From positions 48,866 through 112,865 of the forward strand of contig NW_026870410.1 in assembly GCF_963576545.1 (NCBI RefSeq): 64,000 nt of DNA, in the 5' to 3' direction. The notes under the pieces are model-generated. The model was not told where the DNA came from and did no database searches. It saw only the letters and a program-made list of their open reading frames with translations. Below are positions 23,754 through 38,285 of the stretch, piece by piece. The DNA comes from Limanda limanda (Eukaryota > Chordata > Actinopteri > Pleuronectiformes > Pleuronectidae). Positions within the stretch are counted from its first letter, which is position 1. Each line of letters starts with the position of its first letter. The translations under genes and the position numbers were made by a program.

Positions 23754-26476
23754 TTTTAAAAAAAACGAGGTGGTTGTTTGTTTAATTTAAACGGAGTTGG
23801 TTGGACTATTTTTTTCTATAGGCACTATTTTGATTTCCTAGTTTGATTGAACACATCATCAGTAGTTGACCTCAGGATCACTGGATGTTTCGGCCATTAC
23901 GACTAGACACCCTCACCTGAGGGAGGCCCAGCCGAGGTTGATCAAACCCCAGTGTGTGTCCAAATAATTTAATTGTAATCTAATTCTAAGGTAATTTAGG
24001 AAGGATTAACGGTTTTGTTTAGGAACTGGTTAGGGTAAGGTTTTAGGGTTAGGCATCAGATTACTATCTTAGGTTTAGGCCTGGGTTCCTTGGTTAGGGT
24101 TAGAATAAGGGTTAGGGTTAGGCCTAGATTTACCAGGTTAGGTTCAGGCGTTAGGTTCAGGCGTCAGGTTAACTTGGTTAGGTTTAGAGTAAAGGTTTTG
24201 GTTAAGGTTAGGATAATGGTTAAAATTCTGAATGAGGTGTAGGGCTCTGGTTCTGAGTTCCAGTCCTAGAAGAGACTCTGGAGTGAGCATCCTTTCAGGT
24301 TTAAGCCTCTTCAGTAGTTCGACCTTGATAGGACAGCTGGGTCATACTCACACACTGCTCAGGGGTCAGTGGGGGTTGAAGCATCACGGTGTTCATCCTT
24401 CTGTTGGTTTTGAAGCAGGAGCTGAATGCTGTGAAGCTAGGAGCTAGAACCTAAAAGCTAGAACCTAGAAGCTAGGAGCTAGGAGCTATGAAGCTAATTA
24501 AGTTTTAAATTATAAGTGCTGTTCTGGGTTTCATACACCGCTAGACACCAGGACATGCTTTAATCTTATTACAACAGCAGACTGATCTTGGATTCCTCCA
24601 TGATTTGCCTTAGAGTGCTGCTTGCATGTGTGTCCACTATACTCTGTGTGTAGTCACTCTTAGTTATGGTGTTATCACGTTTTAAATTTTATACTCTAAC
24701 ATGGTCTTTGTTAAGAGTTCTTCCTCTGGGGATGGTAATTATCCTATAATTTTAATTTTGTGTGGCTAATCTGCAGAGATATTTAGAGAAAAACGGGACT
24801 TTTTTCAGGAAGTGTTCATTTTCCCAGAATGCATTGCTGCAGGTGGTCCAGATGGTAATCTATTAAACCTGTTTAAAATTGAATAATTGTGGGTTTTATT
24901 TATCTGACAAAGTAATATAACTCTTAATTAATCATTAAACCAATATATAGATATATAATTCATTAATTTAAAACAATTTATTTATAATTTATTAATTTAA
25001 AATTATTAAAATCTTAAATTTGATATATTCCTAATTTCTTGTGATAACAAAATGAAATGAGGGAAACAGAGTCAGGGAGAGAAGCCTGTCCGGGCTAGCC
25101 CTCCCCCGCCGGATCGGGCTGTTTACTCTGTCCCCCCCTTTAACTCTCTCACTTACTGAAGTGAGGGAAAAAAGGGAGAAGAGTGATTCTTTTAATGAAT
25201 GAAATACTTGAGTTTTCAATATGCTAATTTTAATTGTTTCGTGATTTCCTCTAGGGTTTGTTTATAAAGGTTGATCTCTGGTAAGTCTGGGTGGTGTATT
25301 ATTTTCTAGAAACTTAATATTCATCTTTTTTCAGATTTGAAGACAGAGCTCAGGTCTGGGTTTTTTCTGTCTCTTGCTTTGAATAAACTCTGCTGGTTCT
25401 AGTCTTTGTTCCTGACCTTTCTTGTGGTTTAGAAGTATCGTTATCAGTTACACTGGGTTATGTTTGAGGATTTGGGGTCCTTAGACTAGTTCTTTACTCC
25501 TTTGTGTTTTGGTAATTATCCTATAATTTTAATTTTGTGTGGCTAATCTGCAGAGATATTTAGAGAAAAACGGGACTTTTTTCAGGAAGTGTTCATTTTC
25601 CCAGAATGCATTGCTGCAGGTGGTCCAGATGGTAATCTATTAAACCTGTTTAAAATTGAATAATTGTGGGTTTTATTTATCTGACAAAGTAATATAACTC
25701 TTAATTAATCATTAAACCAATATATAGATATATAATTCATTAATTTAAAACAATTTATTTATAATTTATTAATTTATTTAAAATTATTAAAATCTTAAAT
25801 TTGATATATTCCTAATTTCTTGTGATAACAAAATGAAATGAGGGAAACAGAGTCAGGGAGAGAAGCCTGTCCGGGCTAGCCCTCCCCCGCCGGATCGGGC
25901 TGTGTACTCTGTCCCCCCCTTTAACTCTCTCACTTACTGAAGTGAGGGAAAAAAGGGAGAAGAGTGATTCTTTTAATGAATGAAATACTTGAGTTTTCAA
26001 TATGCTAATTTTAATTGTTTTGTGATTTCCTCTAGGGTTTGTTTATAAAGGTTGATCTCTGGTAAGTCTGGGTGGTGTATTATTTTCTAGAAACTTAATA
26101 TTCATCTTTTTTCAGATTTGAAGACAGAGCTCAGGTCTGGGTTTTTTCTGTCTCTTGCTTTGAATAAACTCTGCTGGTTCTAGTCTTTGTTCCTGACCTT
26201 TCTTGTGGTTTAGAAGTATCGTTATCAGTTACACTGGGTTATGTTTGAGGATTTGGGGTCCTTAGACTAGTTCTTTACTCCTTTGTGTCACCCATCAGTT
26301 CACATCCTTGCGTTGATTCTTGGTTGCAGGTGTAGGGAGCCTAAGAGAGAGAGAAAAAAAGGCGTTTTCCTGTTTCCTATTGGAAATGGAGGAGAGAGGA
26401 GAATTGTTTTGGTGGGAATATGCAAATCGTTTTTCAAAGAGGGCTCGCTCGTCCGATGGCTCGGGCTGGGTTAGGG
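23576..26476 (+). repeat. Unit 9, complete
   Basis: 2901 bp with T40 at 23712-23751. Module B is at 24733-25507 and B' at 25510-26288. Confidence 0.95.
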
Positions 26477-29357
26477 TTAGAAGAGATATCTCGATGACAC
26501 CCCCTGCTTCGTCCAACGACTGGGCAGTTTGGATTAGGGCGCCAAAGGCAATGCACTGGCCGACGCTCGTCATTAAGACCCCCCATTCTCACATATTCCC
26601 TTTGCCAAATTGTTTTTTTTTTTTTTTTTTTTATTTTTAAAAAAAACGAGGTGGTTGTTTGTTTAATTTAAACGGAGTTGGTTGGACTATTTTTTTCTAT
26701 AGGCACTATTTTGATTTCCTAGTTTGATTGAACACATCATCAGTAGTTGACCTCAGGATCACTGGATGTTTCGGCCATTACGACTAGACACCCTCACCTG
26801 AGGGAGGCCCAGCCGAGGTTGATCAAACCCCAGTGTGTGTCCAAATAATTTAATTGTAATCTAATTCTAAGGTAATTTAGGAAGGATTAACGGTTTTGTT
26901 TAGGAACTGGTTAGGGTAAGGTTTTAGGGTTAGGCATCAGATTACTATCTTAGGTTTAGGCCTGGGTTCCTTGGTTAGGGTTAGAATAAGGGTTAGGGTT
27001 AGGCCTAGATTTACCAGGTTAGGTTCAGGCGTTAGGTTCAGGCGTCAGGTTAACTTGGTTAGGTTTAGAGTAAAGGTTTTGGTTAAGGTTAGGATAATGG
27101 TTAAAATTCTGAATGAGGTGTAGGGCTCTGGTTCTGAGTTCCAGTCCTAGAAGAGACTCTGGAGTGAGCATCCTTTCAGGTTTAAGCCTCTTCAGTAGTT
27201 CGACCTTGATAGGACAGCTGGGTCATACTCACACACTGCTCAGGGGTCAGTGGGGGTTGAAGCATCACGGTGTTCATCCTTCTGTTGGTTTTGAAGCAGG
27301 AGCTGAATGCTGTGAAGCTAGGAGCTAGAACCTAAAAGCTAGAACCTAGAAGCTAGGAGCTAGGAGCTATGAAGCTAATTAAGTTTTAAATTATAAGTGC
27401 TGTTCTGGGTTTCATACACCGCTAGACACCAGGACATGCTTTAATCTTATTACAACAGCAGACTGATCTTGGATTCCTCCATGATTTGCCTTAGAGTGCT
27501 GCTTGCATGTGTGTCCACTATACTCTGTGTGTAGTCACTCTTAGTTATGGTGTTATCACGTTTTAAATTTTATACTCTAACATGGTCTTTGTTAAGAGTT
27601 CTTCCTCTGGGGATGGTAATTATCCTATAATTTTAATTTTGTGTGGCTAATCTGCAGAGATATTTAGAGAAAAACGGGACTTTTTTCAGGAAGTGTTCAT
27701 TTTCCCAGAATGCATTGCTGCAGGTGGTCCAGATGGTAATCTATTAAACCTGTTTAAAATTGAATAATTGTGGGTTTTATTTATCTGACAAAGTAATATA
27801 ACTCTTAATTAATCATTAAACCAATATATAGATATATAATTCATTAATTTAAAACAATTTATTTATAATTTATTAATTTAAAATTATTAAAATCTTAAAT
27901 TTGATATATTCCTAATTTCTTGTGATAACAAAATGAAATGAGGGAAACAGAGTCAGGGAGAGAAGCCTGTCCGGGCTAGCCCTCCCCCGCCGGATCGGGC
28001 TGTTTACTCTGTCCCCCCCTTTAACTCTCTCACTTACTGAAGTGAGGGAAAAAAGGGAGAAGAGTGATTCTTTTAATGAATGAAATACTTGAGTTTTCAA
28101 TATGCTAATTTTAATTGTTTCGTGATTTCCTCTAGGGTTTGTTTATAAAGGTTGATCTCTGGTAAGTCTGGGTGGTGTATTATTTTCTAGAAACTTAATA
28201 TTCATCTTTTTTCAGATTTGAAGACAGAGCTCAGGTCTGGGTTTTTTCTGTCTCTTGCTTTGAATAAACTCTGCTGGTTCTAGTCTTTGTTCCTGACCTT
28301 TCTTGTGGTTTAGAAGTATCGTTATCAGTTACACTGGGTTATGTTTGAGGATTTGGGGTCCTTAGACTAGTTCTTTACTCCTTTGTGTTTTGGTAATTAT
28401 CCTATAATTTTAATTTTGTGTGGCTAATCTGCAGAGATATTTAGAGAAAAACGGGACTTTTTTCAGGAAGTGTTCATTTTCCCAGAATGCATTGCTGCAG
28501 GTGGTCCAGATGGTAATCTATTAAACCTGTTTAAAATTGAATAATTGTGGGTTTTATTTATCTGACAAAGTAATATAACTCTTAATTAATCATTAAACCA
28601 ATATATAGATATATAATTCATTAATTTAAAACAATTTATTTATAATTTATTAATTTATTTAAAATTATTAAAATCTTAAATTTGATATATTCCTAATTTC
28701 TTGTGATAACAAAATGAAATGAGGGAAACAGAGTCAGGGAGAGAAGCCTGTCCGGGCTAGCCCTCCCCCGCCGGATCGGGCTGTGTACTCTGTCCCCCCC
28801 TTTAACTCTCTCACTTACTGAAGTGAGGGAAAAAAGGGAGAAGAGTGATTCTTTTAATGAATGAAATACTTGAGTTTTCAATATGCTAATTTTAATTGTT
28901 TTGTGATTTCCTCTAGGGTTTGTTTATAAAGGTTGATCTCTGGTAAGTCTGGGTGGTGTATTATTTTCTAGAAACTTAATATTCATCTTTTTTCAGATTT
29001 GAAGACAGAGCTCAGGTCTGGGTTTTTTCTGTCTCTTGCTTTGAATAAACTCTGCTGGTTCTAGTCTTTGTTCCTGACCTTTCTTGTGGTTTAGAAGTAT
29101 CGTTATCAGTTACACTGGGTTATGTTTGAGGATTTGGGGTCCTTAGACTAGTTCTTTACTCCTTTGTGTCACCCATCAGTTCACATCCTTGCGTTGATTC
29201 TTGGTTGCAGGTGTAGGGAGCCTAAGAGAGAGAGAAAAAAAGGCGTTTTCCTGTTTCCTATTGGAAATGGAGGAGAGAGGAGAATTGTTTTGGTGGGAAT
29301 ATGCAAATCGTTTTTCAAAGAGGGCTCGCTCGTCCGATGGCTCGGGCTGGGTTAGGG
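26477..29357 (+). repeat. Unit 10, complete
   Basis: 2881 bp. A short T20 tract at 26613-26632 accounts for the short unit. Module B is at 27614-28388 and B' at 28391-29169. Confidence 0.95.
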
Positions 29358-29492
29358 TTAGAAGAGATATCTCGATGACACCCCCTGCTTCGTCCAACGA
29401 CTGGGCAGTTTGGATTAGGGCGCCAAAGGCAATGCACTGGCCGACGCTCGTCATTAAGACCCCCCATTCTCACATATTCCCTTTGCCAAATT

Positions 29493-29551
<59 letters not shown>

Positions 29552-32263
29552 ACGAGGTGGTTGTTTGTTTAATTTAAACGGAGTTGGTTGGACTATTTTT
29601 TTCTATAGGCACTATTTTGATTTCCTAGTTTGATTGAACACATCATCAGTAGTTGACCTCAGGATCACTGGATGTTTCGGCCATTACGACTAGACACCCT
29701 CACCTGAGGGAGGCCCAGCCGAGGTTGATCAAACCCCAGTGTGTGTCCAAATAATTTAATTGTAATCTAATTCTAAGGTAATTTAGGAAGGATTAACGGT
29801 TTTGTTTAGGAACTGGTTAGGGTAAGGTTTTAGGGTTAGGCATCAGATTACTATCTTAGGTTTAGGCCTGGGTTCCTTGGTTAGGGTTAGAATAAGGGTT
29901 AGGGTTAGGCCTAGATTTACCAGGTTAGGTTCAGGCGTTAGGTTCAGGCGTCAGGTTAACTTGGTTAGGTTTAGAGTAAAGGTTTTGGTTAAGGTTAGGA
30001 TAATGGTTAAAATTCTGAATGAGGTGTAGGGCTCTGGTTCTGAGTTCCAGTCCTAGAAGAGACTCTGGAGTGAGCATCCTTTCAGGTTTAAGCCTCTTCA
30101 GTAGTTCGACCTTGATAGGACAGCTGGGTCATACTCACACACTGCTCAGGGGTCAGTGGGGGTTGAAGCATCACGGTGTTCATCCTTCTGTTGGTTTTGA
30201 AGCAGGAGCTGAATGCTGTGAAGCTAGGAGCTAGAACCTAAAAGCTAGAACCTAGAAGCTAGGAGCTAGGAGCTATGAAGCTAATTAAGTTTTAAATTAT
30301 AAGTGCTGTTCTGGGTTTCATACACCGCTAGACACCAGGACATGCTTTAATCTTATTACAACAGCAGACTGATCTTGGATTCCTCCATGATTTGCCTTAG
30401 AGTGCTGCTTGCATGTGTGTCCACTATACTCTGTGTGTAGTCACTCTTAGTTATGGTGTTATCACGTTTTAAATTTTATACTCTAACATGGTCTTTGTTA
30501 AGAGTTCTTCCTCTGGGGATGGTAATTATCCTATAATTTTAATTTTGTGTGGCTAATCTGCAGAGATATTTAGAGAAAAACGGGACTTTTTTCAGGAAGT
30601 GTTCATTTTCCCAGAATGCATTGCTGCAGGTGGTCCAGATGGTAATCTATTAAACCTGTTTAAAATTGAATAATTGTGGGTTTTATTTATCTGACAAAGT
30701 AATATAACTCTTAATTAATCATTAAACCAATATATAGATATATAATTCATTAATTTAAAACAATTTATTTATAATTTATTAATTTAAAATTATTAAAATC
30801 TTAAATTTGATATATTCCTAATTTCTTGTGATAACAAAATGAAATGAGGGAAACAGAGTCAGGGAGAGAAGCCTGTCCGGGCTAGCCCTCCCCCGCCGGA
30901 TCGGGCTGTTTACTCTGTCCCCCCCTTTAACTCTCTCACTTACTGAAGTGAGGGAAAAAAGGGAGAAGAGTGATTCTTTTAATGAATGAAATACTTGAGT
31001 TTTCAATATGCTAATTTTAATTGTTTCGTGATTTCCTCTAGGGTTTGTTTATAAAGGTTGATCTCTGGTAAGTCTGGGTGGTGTATTATTTTCTAGAAAC
31101 TTAATATTCATCTTTTTTCAGATTTGAAGACAGAGCTCAGGTCTGGGTTTTTTCTGTCTCTTGCTTTGAATAAACTCTGCTGGTTCTAGTCTTTGTTCCT
31201 GACCTTTCTTGTGGTTTAGAAGTATCGTTATCAGTTACACTGGGTTATGTTTGAGGATTTGGGGTCCTTAGACTAGTTCTTTACTCCTTTGTGTTTTGGT
31301 AATTATCCTATAATTTTAATTTTGTGTGGCTAATCTGCAGAGATATTTAGAGAAAAACGGGACTTTTTTCAGGAAGTGTTCATTTTCCCAGAATGCATTG
31401 CTGCAGGTGGTCCAGATGGTAATCTATTAAACCTGTTTAAAATTGAATAATTGTGGGTTTTATTTATCTGACAAAGTAATATAACTCTTAATTAATCATT
31501 AAACCAATATATAGATATATAATTCATTAATTTAAAACAATTTATTTATAATTTATTAATTTATTTAAAATTATTAAAATCTTAAATTTGATATATTCCT
31601 AATTTCTTGTGATAACAAAATGAAATGAGGGAAACAGAGTCAGGGAGAGAAGCCTGTCCGGGCTAGCCCTCCCCCGCCGGATCGGGCTGTGTACTCTGTC
31701 CCCCCCTTTAACTCTCTCACTTACTGAAGTGAGGGAAAAAAGGGAGAAGAGTGATTCTTTTAATGAATGAAATACTTGAGTTTTCAATATGCTAATTTTA
31801 ATTGTTTTGTGATTTCCTCTAGGGTTTGTTTATAAAGGTTGATCTCTGGTAAGTCTGGGTGGTGTATTATTTTCTAGAAACTTAATATTCATCTTTTTTC
31901 AGATTTGAAGACAGAGCTCAGGTCTGGGTTTTTTCTGTCTCTTGCTTTGAATAAACTCTGCTGGTTCTAGTCTTTGTTCCTGACCTTTCTTGTGGTTTAG
32001 AAGTATCGTTATCAGTTACACTGGGTTATGTTTGAGGATTTGGGGTCCTTAGACTAGTTCTTTACTCCTTTGTGTCACCCATCAGTTCACATCCTTGCGT
32101 TGATTCTTGGTTGCAGGTGTAGGGAGCCTAAGAGAGAGAGAAAAAAAGGCGTTTTCCTGTTTCCTATTGGAAATGGAGGAGAGAGGAGAATTGTTTTGGT
32201 GGGAATATGCAAATCGTTTTTCAAAGAGGGCTCGCTCGTCCGATGGCTCGGGCTGGGTTAGGG
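29358..32263 (+). repeat. Unit 11, complete, T tract fused to A tract
   Basis: 2906 bp. T51 at 29494-29544 runs straight into the A tract without the interrupting A, as in unit 8. Module B is at 30520-31294 and B' at 31297-32075. Confidence 0.95.
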
Positions 32264-32398
32264 TTAGAAGAGATATCTCGATGACACCCCCTGCTTCGTC
32301 CAACGACTGGGCAGTTTGGATTAGGGCGCCAAAGGCAATGCACTGGCCGACGCTCGTCATTAAGACCCCCCATTCTCACATATTCCCTTTGCCAAATT

Positions 32399-32460
<62 letters not shown>

Positions 32461-35182
32461 TTTTAAAAAAAACGAGGTGGTTGTTTGTTTAATTTAAACG
32501 GAGTTGGTTGGACTATTTTTTTCTATAGGCACTATTTTGATTTCCTAGTTTGATTGAACACATCATCAGTAGTTGACCTCAGGATCACTGGATGTTTCGG
32601 CCATTACGACTAGACACCCTCACCTGAGGGAGGCCCAGCCGAGGTTGATCAAACCCCAGTGTGTGTCCAAATAATTTAATTGTAATCTAATTCTAAGGTA
32701 ATTTAGGAAGGATTAACGGTTTTGTTTAGGAACTGGTTAGGGTAAGGTTTTAGGGTTAGGCATCAGATTACTATCTTAGGTTTAGGCCTGGGTTCCTTGG
32801 TTAGGGTTAGAATAAGGGTTAGGGTTAGGCCTAGATTTACCAGGTTAGGTTCAGGCGTTAGGTTCAGGCGTCAGGTTAACTTGGTTAGGTTTAGAGTAAA
32901 GGTTTTGGTTAAGGTTAGGATAATGGTTAAAATTCTGAATGAGGTGTAGGGCTCTGGTTCTGAGTTCCAGTCCTAGAAGAGACTCTGGAGTGAGCATCCT
33001 TTCAGGTTTAAGCCTCTTCAGTAGTTCGACCTTGATAGGACAGCTGGGTCATACTCACACACTGCTCAGGGGTCAGTGGGGGTTGAAGCATCACGGTGTT
33101 CATCCTTCTGTTGGTTTTGAAGCAGGAGCTGAATGCTGTGAAGCTAGGAGCTAGAACCTAAAAGCTAGAACCTAGAAGCTAGGAGCTAGGAGCTATGAAG
33201 CTAATTAAGTTTTAAATTATAAGTGCTGTTCTGGGTTTCATACACCGCTAGACACCAGGACATGCTTTAATCTTATTACAACAGCAGACTGATCTTGGAT
33301 TCCTCCATGATTTGCCTTAGAGTGCTGCTTGCATGTGTGTCCACTATACTCTGTGTGTAGTCACTCTTAGTTATGGTGTTATCACGTTTTAAATTTTATA
33401 CTCTAACATGGTCTTTGTTAAGAGTTCTTCCTCTGGGGATGGTAATTATCCTATAATTTTAATTTTGTGTGGCTAATCTGCAGAGATATTTAGAGAAAAA
33501 CGGGACTTTTTTCAGGAAGTGTTCATTTTCCCAGAATGCATTGCTGCAGGTGGTCCAGATGGTAATCTATTAAACCTGTTTAAAATTGATAATTGTGGGT
33601 TTTATTTATCTGACAAAGTAATATAACTCTTAATTAATCATTAAACCAATATATAGATATATAATTCATTAATTTAAAACAATTTATTTATAATTTATTA
33701 ATTTAAAATTATTAAAATCTTAAATTTGATATATTCCTAATTTCTTGTGATAACAAAATGAAATGAGGGAAACAGAGTCAGGGAGAGAAGCCTGTCCGGG
33801 CTAGCCCTCCCCCGCCGGATCGGGCTGTTTACTCTGTCCCCCCCTTTAACTCTCTCACTTACTGAAGTGAGGGAAAAAAGGGAGAAGAGTGATTCTTTTA
33901 ATGAATGAAATACTTGAGTTTTCAATATGCTAATTTTAATTGTTTCGTGATTTCCTCTAGGGTTTGTTTATAAAGGTTGATCTCTGGTAAGTCTGGGTGG
34001 TGTATTATTTTCTAGAAACTTAATATTCATCTTTTTTCAGATTTGAAGACAGAGCTCAGGTCTGGGTTTTTTCTGTCTCTTGCTTTGAATAAACTCTGCT
34101 GGTTCTAGTCTTTGTTCCTGACCTTTCTTGTGGTTTAGAAGTATCGTTATCAGTTACACTGGGTTATGTTTGAGGATTTGGGGTCCTTAGACTAGTTCTT
34201 TACTCCTTTGTGTTTTGGTAATTATCCTATAATTTTAATTTTGTGTGGCTAATCTGCAGAGATATTTAGAGAAAAACGGGACTTTTTTCAGGAAGTGTTC
34301 ATTTTCCCAGAATGCATTGCTGCAGGTGGTCCAGATGGTAATCTATTAAACCTGTTTAAAATTGAATAATTGTGGGTTTTATTTATCTGACAAAGTAATA
34401 TAACTCTTAATTAATCATTAAACCAATATATAGATATATAATTCATTAATTTAAAACAATTTATTTATAATTTATTAATTTATTTAAAATTATTAAAATC
34501 TTAAATTTGATATATTCCTAATTTCTTGTGATAACAAAATGAAATGAGGGAAACAGAGTCAGGGAGAGAAGCCTGTCCGGGCTAGCCCTCCCCCGCCGGA
34601 TCGGGCTGTGTACTCTGTCCCCCCCTTTAACTCTCTCACTTACTGAAGTGAGGGAAAAAAGGGAGAAGAGTGATTCTTTTAATGAATGAAATACTTGAGT
34701 TTTCAATATGCTAATTTTAATTGTTTTGTGATTTCCTCTAGGGTTTGTTTATAAAGGTTGATCTCTGGTAAGTCTGGGTGGTGTATTATTTTCTAGAAAC
34801 TTAATATTCATCTTTTTTCAGATTTGAAGACAGAGCTCAGGTCTGGGTTTTTTCTGTCTCTTGCTTTGAATAAACTCTGCTGGTTCTAGTCTTTGTTCCT
34901 GACCTTTCTTGTGGTTTAGAAGTATCGTTATCAGTTACACTGGGTTATGTTTGAGGATTTGGGGTCCTTAGACTAGTTCTTTACTCCTTTGTGTCACCCA
35001 TCAGTTCACATCCTTGCGTTGATTCTTGGTTGCAGGTGTAGGGAGCCTAAGAGAGAGAGAAAAAAAGGCGTTTTCCTGTTTCCTATTGGAAATGGAGGAG
35101 AGAGGAGAATTGTTTTGGTGGGAATATGCAAATCGTTTTTCAAAGAGGGCTCGCTCGTCCGATGGCTCGGGCTGGGTTAGGG
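32264..35182 (+). repeat. Unit 12, complete
   Basis: 2919 bp with T59 at 32400-32458. Module B (33440-34213) has a private 1-bp deletion near 33590, where GAATAATT becomes GATAATT. B' is at 34216-34994. Confidence 0.95.
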
Positions 35183-35317
35183 TTAGAAGAGATATCTCGA
35201 TGACACCCCCTGCTTCGTCCAACGACTGGGCAGTTTGGATTAGGGCGCCAAAGGCAATGCACTGGCCGACGCTCGTCATTAAGACCCCCCATTCTCACAT
35301 ATTCCCTTTGCCAAATT

Positions 35318-35363
<46 letters not shown>

Positions 35364-38086
35364 TTTTAAAAAAAACGAGGTGGTTGTTTGTTTAATTTAA
35401 ACGGAGTTGGTTGGACTATTTTTTTCTATAGGCACTATTTTGATTTCCTAGTTTGATTGAACACATCATCAGTAGTTGACCTCAGGATCACTGGATGTTT
35501 CGGCCATTACGACTAGACACCCTCACCTGAGGGAGGCCCAGCCGAGGTTGATCAAACCCCAGTGTGTGTCCAAATAATTTAATTGTAATCTAATTCTAAG
35601 GTAATTTAGGAAGGATTAACGGTTTTGTTTAGGAACTGGTTAGGGTAAGGTTTTAGGGTTAGGCATCAGATTACTATCTTAGGTTTAGGCCTGGGTTCCT
35701 TGGTTAGGGTTAGAATAAGGGTTAGGGTTAGGCCTAGATTTACCAGGTTAGGTTCAGGCGTTAGGTTCAGGCGTCAGGTTAACTTGGTTAGGTTTAGAGT
35801 AAAGGTTTTGGTTAAGGTTAGGATAATGGTTAAAATTCTGAATGAGGTGTAGGGCTCTGGTTCTGAGTTCCAGTCCTAGAAGAGACTCTGGAGTGAGCAT
35901 CCTTTCAGGTTTAAGCCTCTTCAGTAGTTCGACCTTGATAGGACAGCTGGGTCATACTCACACACTGCTCAGGGGTCAGTGGGGGTTGAAGCATCACGGT
36001 GTTCATCCTTCTGTTGGTTTTGAAGCAGGAGCTGAATGCTGTGAAGCTAGGAGCTAGAACCTAAAAGCTAGAACCTAGAAGCTAGGAGCTAGGAGCTATG
36101 AAGCTAATTAAGTTTTAAATTATAAGTGCTGTTCTGGGTTTCATACACCGCTAGACACCAGGACATGCTTTAATCTTATTACAACAGCAGACTGATCTTG
36201 GATTCCTCCATGATTTGCCTTAGAGTGCTGCTTGCATGTGTGTCCACTATACTCTGTGTGTAGTCACTCTTAGTTATGGTGTTATCACGTTTTAAATTTT
36301 ATACTCTAACATGGTCTTTGTTAAGAGTTCTTCCTCTGGGGATGGTAATTATCCTATAATTTTAATTTTGTGTGGCTAATCTGCAGAGATATTTAGAGAA
36401 AAACGGGACTTTTTTCAGGAAGTGTTCATTTTCCCAGAATGCATTGCTGCAGGTGGTCCAGATGGTAATCTATTAAACCTGTTTAAAATTGAATAATTGT
36501 GGGTTTTATTTATCTGACAAAGTAATATAACTCTTAATTAATCATTAAACCAATATATAGATATATAATTCATTAATTTAAAACAATTTATTTATAATTT
36601 ATTAATTTAAAATTATTAAAATCTTAAATTTGATATATTCCTAATTTCTTGTGATAACAAAATGAAATGAGGGAAACAGAGTCAGGGAGAGAAGCCTGTC
36701 CGGGCTAGCCCTCCCCCGCCGGATCGGGCTGTTTACTCTGTCCCCCCCTTTAACTCTCTCACTTACTGAAGTGAGGGAAAAAAGGGAGAAGAGTGATTCT
36801 TTTAATGAATGAAATACTTGAGTTTTCAATATGCTAATTTTAATTGTTTCGTGATTTCCTCTAGGGTTTGTTTATAAAGGTTGATCTCTGGTAAGTCTGG
36901 GTGGTGTATTATTTTCTAGAAACTTAATATTCATCTTTTTTCAGATTTGAAGACAGAGCTCAGGTCTGGGTTTTTTCTGTCTCTTGCTTTGAATAAACTC
37001 TGCTGGTTCTAGTCTTTGTTCCTGACCTTTCTTGTGGTTTAGAAGTATCGTTATCAGTTACACTGGGTTATGTTTGAGGATTTGGGGTCCTTAGACTAGT
37101 TCTTTACTCCTTTGTGTTTTGGTAATTATCCTATAATTTTAATTTTGTGTGGCTAATCTGCAGAGATATTTAGAGAAAAACGGGACTTTTTTCAGGAAGT
37201 GTTCATTTTCCCAGAATGCATTGCTGCAGGTGGTCCAGATGGTAATCTATTAAACCTGTTTAAAATTGAATAATTGTGGGTTTTATTTATCTGACAAAGT
37301 AATATAACTCTTAATTAATCATTAAACCAATATATAGATATATAATTCATTAATTTAAAACAATTTATTTATAATTTATTAATTTATTTAAAATTATTAA
37401 AATCTTAAATTTGATATATTCCTAATTTCTTGTGATAACAAAATGAAATGAGGGAAACAGAGTCAGGGAGAGAAGCCTGTCCGGGCTAGCCCTCCCCCGC
37501 CGGATCGGGCTGTGTACTCTGTCCCCCCCTTTAACTCTCTCACTTACTGAAGTGAGGGAAAAAAGGGAGAAGAGTGATTCTTTTAATGAATGAAATACTT
37601 GAGTTTTCAATATGCTAATTTTAATTGTTTTGTGATTTCCTCTAGGGTTTGTTTATAAAGGTTGATCTCTGGTAAGTCTGGGTGGTGTATTATTTTCTAG
37701 AAACTTAATATTCATCTTTTTTCAGATTTGAAGACAGAGCTCAGGTCTGGGTTTTTTCTGTCTCTTGCTTTGAATAAACTCTGCTGGTTCTAGTCTTTGT
37801 TCCTGACCTTTCTTGTGGTTTAGAAGTATCGTTATCAGTTACACTGGGTTATGTTTGAGGATTTGGGGTCCTTAGACTAGTTCTTTACTCCTTTGTGTCA
37901 CCCATCAGTTCACATCCTTGCGTTGATTCTTGGTTGCAGGTGTAGGGAGCCTAAGAGAGAGAGAAAAAAAGGCGTTTTCCTGTTTCCTATTGGAAATGGA
38001 GGAGAGAGGAGAATTGTTTTGGTGGGAATATGCAAATCGTTTTTCAAAGAGGGCTCGCTCGTCCGATGGCTCGGGCTGGGTTAGGG
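35183..38086 (+). repeat. Unit 13, complete
   Basis: 2904 bp with T43 at 35319-35361. Module B is at 36343-37117 and B' at 37120-37898. Confidence 0.95.
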
Positions 38087-38221
38087 TTAGAAGAGATATC
38101 TCGATGACACCCCCTGCTTCGTCCAACGACTGGGCAGTTTGGATTAGGGCGCCAAAGGCAATGCACTGGCCGACGCTCGTCATTAAGACCCCCCATTCTC
38201 ACATATTCCCTTTGCCAAATT

Positions 38222-38285
<64 letters not shown>
